48,853 nt of DNA from Actinomycetes bacterium (GCA_024228575.1 JAAETH010000289.1:1-48853); one strand, 5' to 3'; shown: positions 34,534 to 43,765, counted from the stretch's first letter. Numbers and translations are program-made. Notes: a model not told the origin generated them from the sequence alone.

Positions 34534-35712
34534 GTGAACCAAGGCCCCAGGTCCGCCGAGCGTGCAGTAGCAATATTTCGCAACACGTGGGGCGAACCCG
34601 ACTTCGTTTCCAGAGCCCCCGGGCGCGTCAACCTCATCGGCGAACACACCGACTACAACCAGGGCTTCGCGATGCCGATGGCTCTGCCATTCGACACTTC
34701 GGTAGCGGTCGCCCCAGCCCCACGAGGAACACCCACAGAGATCGTGTCCGAGAACTTCGGAGGTGCGGTTCTTGCGCCGTACGAGTCCGATCTCGAACCG
34801 GGCGACTGGGCGATCCACATTCGTGGTGTTCACAAGCTGCTGTCGGAGGCCGGGATCATCGTCGACCCGTGGCGGGCAGCGATAGCGACCGATGTCCCGG
34901 TCGGGGCAAGCCTCTCATCCTCTGCGGCACTCGAGGTCGCATGCACCCTGGCCATACTCCACATGGCCGCGACCCGGTGGTCTCCGGTAGCGGTCGCACA
35001 ACTCGGGCAGCGGGTCGAGAACGAGATCGTCGGCCTGCCCAGCGGCATCATGGACCAGCTCATCTCCACGGTTGGTGTTCGGGATCATGCGGTCCTCATC
35101 GACTGCCGGTCGCTCGAGCTTTCACCCCGGCCACTACCCGCTGGTGTTGTGGTGGCCGTCATGGACACCAACACCAGGCGCGAACTCGTCGACTCCGAGT
35201 ACGCCGATCGCCGCACTGCGTGCGAACGCGCCGCCGCCGCCCTCGGTGTCGAGTCTCTGCGGGACGCCACCCTCGACGATCTCGTCCGCCTCGGCTCCGA
35301 GTTCGACCTCGAACGCCGGCGAGCTCGCCACGTCATCGGTGAGAACCGGCGAACCGTCGAGGCGGCGAAAGCGATGACCGATGGAAACGCCGTACTCCTC
35401 GGTGAACTGATGACCCAGAGCCACAACAGCCTGCGCGACGACTTCGAGGTATCGAGCCCCGCTCTCGACCACATGGTCGACATCGCCCACAACAGTCCCG
35501 GATGCCTCGGCGCGCGGATGACAGGCGGAGGGTTCGCCGGTTGCGCGGTCGCACTCGTCGAATCCGAGAGAGCAGCCGAGTTCAGCGTTTCGGTCACCGA
35601 TCGCTACGGAGCTTCAGGCGAACGAACCGCAACCGTCTGGATCTGTGAAGCAGGCTCCGGCGGTTCGGTCCTGACTACTACCCAGGATCGAAGACCGACA
35701 CCAGATCGCTGA
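34534..35712 (+). CDS. galK: Galactokinase (GHMP kinase)
   Basis: 392 residues. GRVNLIGEHTDYNQG is the galactose-recognition signature near the N-terminus, GASLSSSAALEV is the ATP-binding loop, PSGIMDQLIS holds the catalytic Asp, and RMTGGGFAGC is the third GHMP motif. It should phosphorylate galactose or a close relative at O1. No other Leloir gene is nearby; it follows an SDR and an LLM oxidoreductase. GTG 34534 is chosen just after the SDR stop; GTG 34504 would overlap it. The last ~15 residues (TTTQDRRPTPDR) are not conserved and overlap an antisense tail-like frame. Confidence 0.88.
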   Translation: MNQGPRSAERAVAIFRNTWGEPDFVSRAPGRVNLIGEHTDYNQGFAMPMALPFDTSVAVAPAPRGTPTEIVSENFGGAVLAPYESDLEPGDWAIHIRGVHKLLSEAGIIVDPWRAAIATDVPVGASLSSSAALEVACTLAILHMAATRWSPVAVAQLGQRVENEIVGLPSGIMDQLISTVGVRDHAVLIDCRSLELSPRPLPAGVVVAVMDTNTRRELVDSEYADRRTACERAAAALGVESLRDATLDDLVRLGSEFDLERRRARHVIGENRRTVEAAKAMTDGNAVLLGELMTQSHNSLRDDFEVSSPALDHMVDIAHNSPGCLGARMTGGGFAGCAVALVESERAAEFSVSVTDRYGASGERTATVWICEAGSGGSVLTTTQDRRPTPDR

Positions 35713-35836
35713 ACCGCTCGCCCTGGATGGCGACGTGCAAACGCGCAGCACGTTCGGGTTCTCCTGCACAGAACACATACAGATCGTTGCCTTGGACCCG
35801 AAGGGTCGGGTAGAAGTACCGTTGTGGCTCGACCAA
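35678..35836 (-). pseudogene. Possible small gene or gene tail between galK and the decarboxylase
   Basis: On the minus strand a 52-residue frame reads VEPQRYFYPTLRVQGNDLYV, then FCAGEPERAARLHVAIQGER and FSDLVSVFDPG, with a TAG stop at 35678-35680. The amino acid make-up and third-base use look coding, but the frame overlaps both flanking genes and has only a TTG start (35836). It may be the 3' end of a lost gene. Confidence 0.25.
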
Positions 35837-37164
35837 TACTCTCGCGGCTGAAGACGAACGTTCTCGATCTCGACTGGCGCCGGATCACCCGCCTGGCCTC
35901 ATCGGATGCAGACGAGGGCGACATCGGCGAAATGTGTGTGGCTCTCACGTCGGCCCGCGGCCAGGCGTCAGGGGTCGCTCTGGCCGGCCTGATCCTCGAG
36001 CGGTATCGCCAGTTGACCGATCGGGAACGCACCGAGTTCTTCCAGGACCTGGCAGAGAACTTCGATCCCGATCCCGACGAGATCACCGACGCAGCCCAGC
36101 GTTTTGCAGCCGACAGTTCCGCAGAAGCCCTGAAACGGCTGAGCGAGGTGGTCGAGCCACCGCGGCAGGAGCTGCTTCGGCGACTGAACCGGACCGAGGG
36201 AGGCACCGCCGCGCTGGTGTCCATGAGATCCGACCTGTTGAGCCGCCTGCACGACAACCCCGACCTGTTGCGCATCGACAACGATTTCCGCCACCTTCTG
36301 TCTTCATGGTTCAACCGAGGGTTCCTCGTCCTCGAACCCATCACGTGGGCGACTGCGGCCGACATTCTCGAGAAGATCATCGACTACGAGGCCGTTCACG
36401 AGATCGCCGATTGGGCAGACCTGCGCCGTCGCGTGCAGCCGCCTGACCGCCGCTGTTATGCCTTCTTCCACCCGTCGCTCCCCCGCGAACCGTTGGTGTT
36501 TGTCGAGGTTGCTCTCACCGTCGGAACGCCCGACTCGATCAGTGGGCTACTCGACGACGAACGTCAACCGGTTGCAGCCGAGGACGCCGACACAGCGGTG
36601 TTCTACTCAATCTCGAACTGCCAGGTCGGGCTTCGCGGAGTCTCCTTCGGCAACTTCCTCATCAAGCAGGTCGCGGCCGAACTCGCTAACGACATGCCGA
36701 ATCTCTCCGACTTCTTGACCTTGTCACCGGCACCTGGATTCGCAGCGTGGGTCAGGAACAGAGAGAGGTCCGACATCGGTGGAGGTCTCGCCGCCGAGCT
36801 GACCGACCTCGTCGCCCAGGCCTACTGGACAGATGATCCCACGGCTCTTGCGCGCCACGGCGAGCTGACGAGAGAACTGGCCGCCGTCTACTTCGTCACG
36901 GCCAAGACCCCCCACGGAACACCCGTCGACCCGGTCGCCCGATTCCATCTCGGAAATGGGGCGTTCCTCAAGGCGATACACCCACAAGCCAACCTTTCGC
37001 CCGCGGGCATCGGACTTTCGCTCGGGCTGATGGTCAACTACCACTACGACCTGAGATACATCGAAGAGAATCACGAGGCCTACGTCACCGATCACACGGT
37101 GAAGGCGGCGGCGAACATCATCGAGCTGGCCGCTGCTTGCGCCAACGAGGGGGAACAGGGATGA
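35824..37164 (+). CDS. Malonyl-CoA decarboxylase
   Basis: 446 residues. A helical N-terminal domain (about 1-140) precedes the catalytic GNAT-like domain with CYAFFHPSLPREPLVFVEVAL, FYSISNCQVGLRGVSFGNFL, FVTAKTPHGTPVDPVARFHLGNGA and INW-like NYHYDL. Malonyl-CoA decarboxylase turns malonyl-CoA into acetyl-CoA and CO2. GTG 35824 starts the protein. Its TGA overlaps the ATG of the malonyl-CoA synthetase (ATGA), so both are made together. This is the MatA-MatB arrangement of rhizobial malonate operons; no malonate transporter is seen here. Confidence 0.9.
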   Translation: MARPILSRLKTNVLDLDWRRITRLASSDADEGDIGEMCVALTSARGQASGVALAGLILERYRQLTDRERTEFFQDLAENFDPDPDEITDAAQRFAADSSAEALKRLSEVVEPPRQELLRRLNRTEGGTAALVSMRSDLLSRLHDNPDLLRIDNDFRHLLSSWFNRGFLVLEPITWATAADILEKIIDYEAVHEIADWADLRRRVQPPDRRCYAFFHPSLPREPLVFVEVALTVGTPDSISGLLDDERQPVAAEDADTAVFYSISNCQVGLRGVSFGNFLIKQVAAELANDMPNLSDFLTLSPAPGFAAWVRNRERSDIGGGLAAELTDLVAQAYWTDDPTALARHGELTRELAAVYFVTAKTPHGTPVDPVARFHLGNGAFLKAIHPQANLSPAGIGLSLGLMVNYHYDLRYIEENHEAYVTDHTVKAAANIIELAAACANEGEQG

Positions 37165-38681
37165 GCAACCACCTCTACGACGCATTGTTGGCGCCCCATG
37201 CTGCAAGCGAGCGTCCGTGCCTCCACCTGATCGACGGGTCGACGCGAACCTACTCAGACATGATCGAGCTGGCCGCCTGTCTTGCCTCGGTGCTGGCCGC
37301 TCACGGCGCAGAGGTTGGCGATCGAGTTGTTGTGCAGGTCGACAAGTCGCCCGAAGCGCTTGCCCTGGTCTTCGCCTGTCTCCATGCCGGCCTGGTTCTG
37401 GTGCCCCTGAACACTGCCTACACCCCGGCCGAGGTCAGCTACTTCGTCGGCGATGCCATGCCTGCCGTGTTGGTCTCGGACCCATCTAGGTCGAACGCAC
37501 TTGTCGAGATCGCCAACGGTGTCGGGGCAGACCTGCTCACCCTGGGCGGTGATGGCAGCGGCTCGTTGATGACCGAGGCCGCCGCTGCGGGCGACGACCA
37601 CCCCGTCGCCGAACGAGAGGCCGGAGACCTCGCTGCAATCCTCTACACCTCTGGCACCACGGGTCGCTCCAAAGGGGCGATGCTGTCGCACGAGAACCTG
37701 CTCAGCAACACCCGTTCGTTGGCCGAGGTTTGGCGTTTCTCGGAGAGAGACGTTCTTCTTCACGCGCTGCCGATCTTCCACACCCACGGCCTGTTCGTAG
37801 CGGTCAACGTCACCCTCCTTTCCGGCGGATCGATGATCTTCCTGCCGGGGTTCGACGCTGACATGGTCATTCGCGAGCTCCCCCGCGCGACCGCGATCAT
37901 GGGGGTTCCGACCTTCTACACCCGGCTCCTGGCGCGGGCCGAATTCGACGAGGAGCTGGCCGGTCACATGCGCCTGTTCGTTTCGGGCAGCGCTCCCCTG
38001 CTGGCTGAAACACACCGCGAGTTCTTTGACCGCACCGGGCATCACATCCTCGAGCGGTACGGCATGACCGAGACATGCATGATCGCCTCGAACCCCTACA
38101 AAGGTGAACGACGGCCCGGCACGGTCGGCTTCGCTCTGCCGGGCGTCGAGCTGCGGATCGGCGAACCCGCTACGGGCAAACCCGTTGCAACCGGGGAGAT
38201 CGGCGTCGTCGAGTTGACCGGTCCCAACGTGTTCGGCGGCTACTGGCAGATGCCCGAGAAAACTGCAGAAGAGTTCCGCGACGATGGTTTCTTCATCACC
38301 GGAGACCTTGGCCAGATCGACGCCGATGGCTACCTGCACATCGTCGGCCGCGGCAAGGACCTCATCATCTCGGGTGGCTTCAACGTCTACCCGAAAGAGG
38401 TCGAGACCGCCATCGACGACATGGACGGGATCGTCGAATCGGCGGTCATCGGAGTGCCTCACCCCGACTTCGGTGAAGCGGTTGTCGCCGTCGTTGTGCC
38501 CGAGCCCGGTGCCGAGATCGGGGAGGCGTCGATAGTTGCCACACTGGGCGACAGCCTGGCCCGGTTCAAGCAGCCCAAACGTGTGCTGTTCACAGATGAA
38601 CTGCCGCGAAACACGATGGGCAAGGTGCAGAAGAACATCCTGCGAGACGAACACGCCGGCATCCTGGAGGCAAGGCAATGA
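37161..38681 (+). CDS. matB: Malonyl-CoA synthetase (MatB-type ANL ligase)
   Basis: 506 residues. ILYTSGTTGRSKGAMLSHENL is the P-loop, ERYGMTETCM the A5 motif, FFITGDLGQIDADGYLHIVG then RGKDLIISGGFNVYPKEVE the hinge, and NTMGKVQKNILR holds the catalytic Lys. The HALPIFHTHGLFVA and YKGERRPGTVGFALPGVELR segments match malonyl-CoA synthetases. It makes malonyl-CoA from malonate, ATP and CoA, feeding the decarboxylase encoded just upstream. A GGGG-rich leader precedes ATG 37161. Its TGA overlaps the start of a 21-codon mini-ORF that leads into the amidase gene. Confidence 0.88.
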   Translation: MSNHLYDALLAPHAASERPCLHLIDGSTRTYSDMIELAACLASVLAAHGAEVGDRVVVQVDKSPEALALVFACLHAGLVLVPLNTAYTPAEVSYFVGDAMPAVLVSDPSRSNALVEIANGVGADLLTLGGDGSGSLMTEAAAAGDDHPVAEREAGDLAAILYTSGTTGRSKGAMLSHENLLSNTRSLAEVWRFSERDVLLHALPIFHTHGLFVAVNVTLLSGGSMIFLPGFDADMVIRELPRATAIMGVPTFYTRLLARAEFDEELAGHMRLFVSGSAPLLAETHREFFDRTGHHILERYGMTETCMIASNPYKGERRPGTVGFALPGVELRIGEPATGKPVATGEIGVVELTGPNVFGGYWQMPEKTAEEFRDDGFFITGDLGQIDADGYLHIVGRGKDLIISGGFNVYPKEVETAIDDMDGIVESAVIGVPHPDFGEAVVAVVVPEPGAEIGEASIVATLGDSLARFKQPKRVLFTDELPRNTMGKVQKNILRDEHAGILEARQ

Positions 38682-38743
38682 GCGAGCAACGCGACCGGGG
38701 CCGCCCGGCCCGTTGCACCAGCAACAAGAGGGCAATGCAATGA
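38678..38743 (+). CDS. Possible 21-codon coupling ORF between matB and the amidase
   Basis: ATG 38678 overlaps the matB stop (ATGA) and its own TGA (38741-38743) overlaps the amidase ATG 38740 (ATGA again). GGAGG at 38666-38670 stands seven bases before it. The junctions share the 11-base string GCAATGAGCGA. It may relay ribosomes from matB to the amidase; a functional peptide is unlikely. Confidence 0.3.
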   Translation: MSEQRDRGRPARCTSNKRAMQ

Positions 38744-40155
38744 GCGAAGACCTGGTCCGCCGATCGGCCCGCGACGTCGTCGCCATGTTGTCGGCAGGCG
38801 ACATCACTCCGCACGACACACTCGACGCCGTCGAGGAGAGGATGGACGAGGTCGACGGCATGGTGAACGCCCTGCCGACACGTTGTTTCGACCGGGCCCG
38901 CCGACATGTCGACCAGATGGCCGACTCACCACCCGACCAGCGTGGCCCCCTGGCGGGGCTGCCCGCAGCGATCAAGGATCTGTCGCCGGTGGCCGGAGTG
39001 CGCAACACGTTCGGTTCGAGAATCCGAGAGAACTTCATCCCTGAGCAGTCCGACATCCTCGTCGAGAAGCTCGAGGACGATGGCGCCGTCGTGTATGCCA
39101 TGTCGAACACTCCCGAGTTCGGCATCGGGGGCAACACGTTCAACGATGTATTTGGCCCCACCCGCAACCCCAACGATCTACGACTCACCGCGGGTGGATC
39201 GTCTGGCGGATCGGCGGCCGCACTCGCCAGCGGCACCGCTTGGATCGCCACCGGATCCGACCTGGCCGGATCACTCCGCACCCCAGCCAACTTCTGTGGG
39301 GTGACCAGTCTGCGCCCATCACCGGGACTGATCGCATCGGGGCCTTCGGCTGCCCCATTCCTGCTTCATGCCCAAAGCGGCCCGATGGCTCGCGACATCG
39401 GCGACCTCGCCTTGTTCGCGGACTCGATGACCGGCATCAGTCAACAGGTGGGCGTCAGCAAGCCGCGACCCGAACGGCCATTTGCCGAGTGTGTACGGCG
39501 GGCCACCAAACCGCTCCGGGTCGCTTTCAGCCGCGACCTCGGGGTCACGTCGACACAGGACGTGGTTGCAGATCTCTGCCTCTCGGCGATGCAGACTCTC
39601 GAGACCGATGGCATCGAGGTCGTCGAGGACCACCCAGACCTCTCCGAGGCAGCCAAGGCTTTCAGCGTGACCAGGGGGCTCCTGTACGCGAACAACCTGG
39701 GGCCAGACCTCGAGCAGATCCGCGACATCCTGAAGCCCGAGCTCGTGTGGAACATCGAGCACGGACTGAATCTGACGGGCGACGATTTCAGGAGTGCCCT
39801 GGTCGCCCAGGGAAACGTGTTCAACTCGGCGGCCAGGTTCATGGCCGATCACGACCTGCTGGTTTCCCCAGCTTCTGCCGTGCTGCCCTTCCCCATCGAG
39901 GAGCGCTACTTCGGCTACAGCGACGGAGTTCCCTGGAGCGAGTACAACGACTGGCTGTTCATCGTTTCCGCCATCTCGGCCACGACACTTCCGGTCATCA
40001 CCCTCCCGGTCGGTCGTACCGAGTCCGGGCTTCCCGTCGGTGTGCAGCTGGTCGGCAAGCCGCACGGCGAAGACGCGCTCTTCTCCTACGCCGCCTACCT
40101 CGAACAGCTGCTCGGGTTCGACCAGGCGGTCGTCGACCCGTCGCCGATCTCGTAG
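38740..40155 (+). CDS. Amidase signature-family enzyme
   Basis: 471 residues. The Ser-cisSer-Lys triad is visible: Lys79 (PAAIKDLSPV), Ser154 or Ser155 in AGGSSGGSAAAL, and Ser178 in GSDLAGSLRTPANFCG. Such enzymes hydrolyse a carboxamide or a related amide. The location after malonyl-CoA decarboxylase and malonyl-CoA synthetase suggests malonamate or malonamide as the substrate, as for malonamidase of Bradyrhizobium; this is inference. ATG 38740 is preceded by AGAGGG and the mini-ORF above. It is convergent with the homocysteine methyltransferase gene, with ten bases between the stops. Confidence 0.87.
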   Translation: MSEDLVRRSARDVVAMLSAGDITPHDTLDAVEERMDEVDGMVNALPTRCFDRARRHVDQMADSPPDQRGPLAGLPAAIKDLSPVAGVRNTFGSRIRENFIPEQSDILVEKLEDDGAVVYAMSNTPEFGIGGNTFNDVFGPTRNPNDLRLTAGGSSGGSAAALASGTAWIATGSDLAGSLRTPANFCGVTSLRPSPGLIASGPSAAPFLLHAQSGPMARDIGDLALFADSMTGISQQVGVSKPRPERPFAECVRRATKPLRVAFSRDLGVTSTQDVVADLCLSAMQTLETDGIEVVEDHPDLSEAAKAFSVTRGLLYANNLGPDLEQIRDILKPELVWNIEHGLNLTGDDFRSALVAQGNVFNSAARFMADHDLLVSPASAVLPFPIEERYFGYSDGVPWSEYNDWLFIVSAISATTLPVITLPVGRTESGLPVGVQLVGKPHGEDALFSYAAYLEQLLGFDQAVVDPSPIS

Positions 40156-40165
40156 CGATAGGGAT

Positions 40166-41089
40166 TCAGTCCGTAGGTTCGGTCCCGGTCAGACGATCCC
40201 GGACCGCCTCGATCTGCTCGGGGTGAATGCCACAGCAGCCACCGACGATGGTGGCGCCGAGATCGATCCAACCCTGCACGGCATCGGCGTAGGCCGAACC
40301 CGTCAGGTCGTCGCGCCGGCCGAGGACAACGGAGTTCGCCGCATACTCGTCGGGACGCGGAGGGAAGGCGTTGGCGTAGGCGCCGAAGTCGATCTCGGTT
40401 CCGGTCGCGTCCAGCGTCGCCACCAGTTCGGCGAGGCCGATGTCGACGATCTCGGGAGGGGCGCAGTTGAGCAGGATGGCATCGGCACCCTGTCCCAGTG
40501 CGGCACGAACGGCACTCTCGATGCTTTCGCCGGACCACAGGACACCTCGTCCGTCGGCCAGATCGACGTCGAGCGAGAAGGCAAACCAGCGGGGCGTATC
40601 GTCGGCCACCCGGTCGAGTGCAGCCCCTATCGCCTCAGCCTCGGCACAACTGCCTATCGTCTCGCCTATCCAGAGATCGACGTACGGTGCCTGCGCCCGG
40701 ATCAACTCGTCGAACAACCCGGGCGCCGCGTCAGCATCGAAGAGCGCCGGCTCGTAGGAACCGAACAGTGGAGGGATCGAACCGGCCACCTTCACGGACC
40801 GGCCCGAGGTGTTGACCGCTTCACGAGCGAGTTTCCCCGCCAGGTCTGCCAGCTCGGCTCCCCGTTCCCGAAAACGTGCGGCCCCGAGATGGAATGGCAC
40901 CACCGCGTAGGCGTTCACCGTGATCAGCTCGGCTCCTGCCTCGATGAAGTTCAGGTGGGCGCGCACAACCGACGCAGGGTCCTCGATGAGGGCGAGAGCC
41001 GACCATTCGGGCTGGCGGAACGGCGCGCCGATGCGATCCAGTTCCTTTCCCATTCCGCCGTCGATCAGAACGATTGGTCCATCCAACAC
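40166..41089 (-). CDS. Homocysteine S-methyltransferase family protein
   Basis: 307 residues of the Pfam S-methyl_trans fold. IVLIDGGMGKELDRIG opens the barrel, LLNCAPPE gives the first zinc cysteine and TIVGGCCGIHPEQI the two others, so the zinc site is complete. It transfers a methyl group to homocysteine (or a selenium or related thiol) from a donor such as S-methylmethionine. GTG 41089 gives the usual start; TTG 41086 is next. Divergent from the acyl-CoA ligase at 41211, with no obvious SAM or other riboswitch in the 121-base gap. Confidence 0.87.
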   Translation of the reverse strand: MLDGPIVLIDGGMGKELDRIGAPFRQPEWSALALIEDPASVVRAHLNFIEAGAELITVNAYAVVPFHLGAARFRERGAELADLAGKLAREAVNTSGRSVKVAGSIPPLFGSYEPALFDADAAPGLFDELIRAQAPYVDLWIGETIGSCAEAEAIGAALDRVADDTPRWFAFSLDVDLADGRGVLWSGESIESAVRAALGQGADAILLNCAPPEIVDIGLAELVATLDATGTEIDFGAYANAFPPRPDEYAANSVVLGRRDDLTGSAYADAVQGWIDLGATIVGGCCGIHPEQIEAVRDRLTGTEPTD

Positions 41090-41210
41090 GAGCGAGAGCC
41101 TACCGGTCGAACTCCCCGGGTTCAGACGCCTCTCACCTCGGGGCAGACGCTCACCAGTTGTCGGGTATCGACCCAGGCATCTATGTTTCCTCACGAGCAA
41201 GGGAGCCCAC

Positions 41211-42788
41211 ATGTCTCAGACCTCGCGGCCTGCCGGCCACGGTCCTGTCCCGGCCTACGACTGGATCGCACACCACGCCAGCCACCGTCCCACCCGCGAG
41301 GCGGTTCGTGACCTGGGCAGCGGCCGGAGCTTCACCTATGCCGACCTGAACCGGCGCATCGACGCGATGGCGGCCTATCTCACGTCCCTGGGTATCGGTC
41401 GCGGCGACCGCGTCGGCGTGCTCGCCCACAACGGTGTCGAGTTCTTCGACATCCAGTTCGCGTGTGCCCGCACCGGTTCGATATGTGTATTGCTCAACTG
41501 GCGCCTGACGGTTCCAGAACTCGAGTACATCCTGAACGACAGCTCGCCGATGTTGCTCATCCACGACACCGAGTTCGCCGATGCGGCGGCCGAACTCCAG
41601 CGACGTTGCTCGATCGACGCCTTGTTGGCCATCGACGGAGGCACGCCCGACAGCCCCTACGAACAAGCGATGGCCGAGTTCGACGGCCAGGCAGCCGACC
41701 CGGTCGCCCTGACCCACGACGATGTCATCACCATCATGTACACCTCGGGCACCACGGGCCTGCCGAAGGGGGCGATGATCACCCACGGCATGAACTTCTG
41801 GAACTGTGTCAACCTCGGCATTCCTGCCGGACTCGGCCTCGACACGGTGCACCTGAACATCCTGCCGCTGTTCCATACGGGCGGGTTGAACTGCTACAGC
41901 AACCCAGTGCTACACGCGGGTGGCACCGTCGTGTTGTTGAAGACGTTCGAGCCGGGTGAAACCCTGCGCGTGCTGGGCGATCCGACACAGGGCATCACCC
42001 ACTTCTTCGCCGTGCCCGCTCCGTATCAATTCATGATGCAGCACCCCGACTTCGACGACACCGATCTCTCGCGACTGAAGATCGCCGGGGTGGGCGGGGC
42101 TCCCTGTGCCCTGACCATCATGGAGCGATGGACCGAGCGTGGGGTTCTGCTTGCGCAGGGCTTCGGCATGACCGAGACCAGTCCGGCATGTATCTTCCTC
42201 GACCCGGGCGATGCCTTGCGCAAGATCGGCTCGACCGGCAAGGCGCTGCTGCACACCGAATACCGCATCGTGGCCGAGGATGGCGCGGATTGTGCACCGG
42301 ACGAGGTCGGTGAGTTGTGGCTGGCTGGGCCCAACATCACCCCCGGATATTGGAACAGGCCAGACGCAACCCAAGATGCCTTCGAAGGCCGCTGGCTGAA
42401 GACGGGCGATGCGGCCAGGGTCGATGCCGAAGGTTTTGTGTACATCGTCGATCGGTGGAAGGACATGTACATCTCGGGTGGTGAAAATGTGTACCCCGCC
42501 GAGGTCGAGAACGTCCTCTATCAGATCCCTGGTGTGACCGAGGCTGCCGTCATCGGTGTTCCCCACGACCGATGGGGCGAAGTTGGTCTCGCCGTGTTGG
42601 CCGTCGAACCCGGAGCAACCGTCGACCGCAAGACGGTCATCGAGCACTGCGTCGAACGACTGGCAAAGTTCAAGGTTCCGAACGACATCACCATCGTCGA
42701 AGCACTACCCCGGAACGCAACGGGCAAGGTGCTCAAACGCGACCTGCGCGAAGAACTCATCGGCACCGAAGCCCCACGGATCTCCTGA
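41211..42788 (+). CDS. AMP-forming acyl-CoA ligase
   Basis: 525 residues. Motifs: TIMYTSGTTGLPKGAMITHG, QGFGMTETSP, WLKTGDAARVDAEGFVYIVD then RWKDMYISGGENVYPAEVEN, and NATGKVLKRDLRE with the catalytic Lys. It activates an unknown carboxylic acid to its CoA ester and resembles the ligase at 12284 in its motifs and middle region. GGGAG stands before ATG 41211. The esterase gene begins 17 bases after its stop, so an ester may be cut and its acid activated by this pair. Confidence 0.9.
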   Translation: MSQTSRPAGHGPVPAYDWIAHHASHRPTREAVRDLGSGRSFTYADLNRRIDAMAAYLTSLGIGRGDRVGVLAHNGVEFFDIQFACARTGSICVLLNWRLTVPELEYILNDSSPMLLIHDTEFADAAAELQRRCSIDALLAIDGGTPDSPYEQAMAEFDGQAADPVALTHDDVITIMYTSGTTGLPKGAMITHGMNFWNCVNLGIPAGLGLDTVHLNILPLFHTGGLNCYSNPVLHAGGTVVLLKTFEPGETLRVLGDPTQGITHFFAVPAPYQFMMQHPDFDDTDLSRLKIAGVGGAPCALTIMERWTERGVLLAQGFGMTETSPACIFLDPGDALRKIGSTGKALLHTEYRIVAEDGADCAPDEVGELWLAGPNITPGYWNRPDATQDAFEGRWLKTGDAARVDAEGFVYIVDRWKDMYISGGENVYPAEVENVLYQIPGVTEAAVIGVPHDRWGEVGLAVLAVEPGATVDRKTVIEHCVERLAKFKVPNDITIVEALPRNATGKVLKRDLREELIGTEAPRIS

Positions 42789-42805
42789 CCCGTCGGGAGC
42801 TTCTC

Positions 42806-43765
42806 ATGATCGACGATGGAGGTCTCAGCCCCGAGGCTCGGCGTTTCCTCGACTCTTGTGAACCCGACACCTCGCCCACCGAATTCGCCAACATGGGCGA
42901 GGTTCGGGCAACCGTTGCCTCGGGCTACCAGGCTGCAGCAGACCGAGCGGTCGAACGTCATCAGCTCACCATCGATACCTACGATGTAGCCGGTGTCGAG
43001 TGTGTCCGGTTCACCTCCCGATGCCCGACCGTCGCCGCTCGCCCGCACGCCGTTCTCATCTACCTGTTCGGCGGGGCGTTCATGGTGGGTGACCCGATCA
43101 GCGACCTGCCGATCATCGGGGCTCTAGCCCAGTGGACCGCGATGACGGTCGTCGCACCCCGCTATCGCCTCGCCCCAGAACACCCGGCTCCGGCAGCACT
43201 CGATGACACACTCGCCGTCTACGAAGCTCTCGCCGACCAGACGTCTGGGACCCTGGTGCTGGCAGGCGAATCGGCGGGCGGCAACCTGGCCCTCCTGACC
43301 GCTCAGAAAGCACGCGACGCCGCGCTCCGACGACCGTCTGCGATGGCGTTGTTGTCGCCTGCCGTCGATCTCAGACCCGGGCGAGATCTGTTCGAACCGA
43401 ACGTCGATCGTGATCCGACTCTCGACGCCTCACGGATGGACGAGGTCCTGATCGCCTATGTGGGCGACAGCGATCCTGCCGATCCTTCATTGTCACCGAT
43501 TCTTGGAGAGATGAAGGGGCTGGCGCCGACAATCATCACGACCGGCACGCGCGACCTGTTCCTGTCTCCCTGTGTTCGACTTGCGACGAAGATGAGGCGG
43601 GCGGGTGTCGAGGTCGACTGCAGGGTCTGGGACGGCATGTGGCACGTCTTCGAGTTCTACGACGACTACCCCGAACAGGACGAATCGCTCGCCGAGATCG
43701 CCGACCACATCAACGTGTACACGTCGTGGCCGCCTCAGCCACCCCTCAGCGTCAGCCAGGGGTAG
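42806..43765 (+). CDS. Alpha/beta hydrolase of the hormone-sensitive lipase family
   Basis: 319 residues. GESAGGN (nucleophile Ser156), the acid in TGTRDLFLSP and the His in DGMWHVFEF complete the triad. The HGG oxyanion motif that usually precedes is replaced by YLFGGAFMVG, so the first residue is Phe instead of His. It probably hydrolyses short acyl esters. CGGGAG precedes ATG 42806. The 3' end overlaps the sulfatase gene on the other strand by 31 bases. Confidence 0.87.
   Translation: MIDDGGLSPEARRFLDSCEPDTSPTEFANMGEVRATVASGYQAAADRAVERHQLTIDTYDVAGVECVRFTSRCPTVAARPHAVLIYLFGGAFMVGDPISDLPIIGALAQWTAMTVVAPRYRLAPEHPAPAALDDTLAVYEALADQTSGTLVLAGESAGGNLALLTAQKARDAALRRPSAMALLSPAVDLRPGRDLFEPNVDRDPTLDASRMDEVLIAYVGDSDPADPSLSPILGEMKGLAPTIITTGTRDLFLSPCVRLATKMRRAGVEVDCRVWDGMWHVFEFYDDYPEQDESLAEIADHINVYTSWPPQPPLSVSQG

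Noticed and set aside
37254-39290. A 678-codon minus-strand open frame
   Set aside because: It is antisense to matB and the amidase. It has no recognisable domain, and the sense genes are certain.
41090-41210. SAM or other riboswitch upstream of the homocysteine methyltransferase or the ligase
   Set aside because: No convincing conserved core or stem set was found in the 121-base gap by eye.
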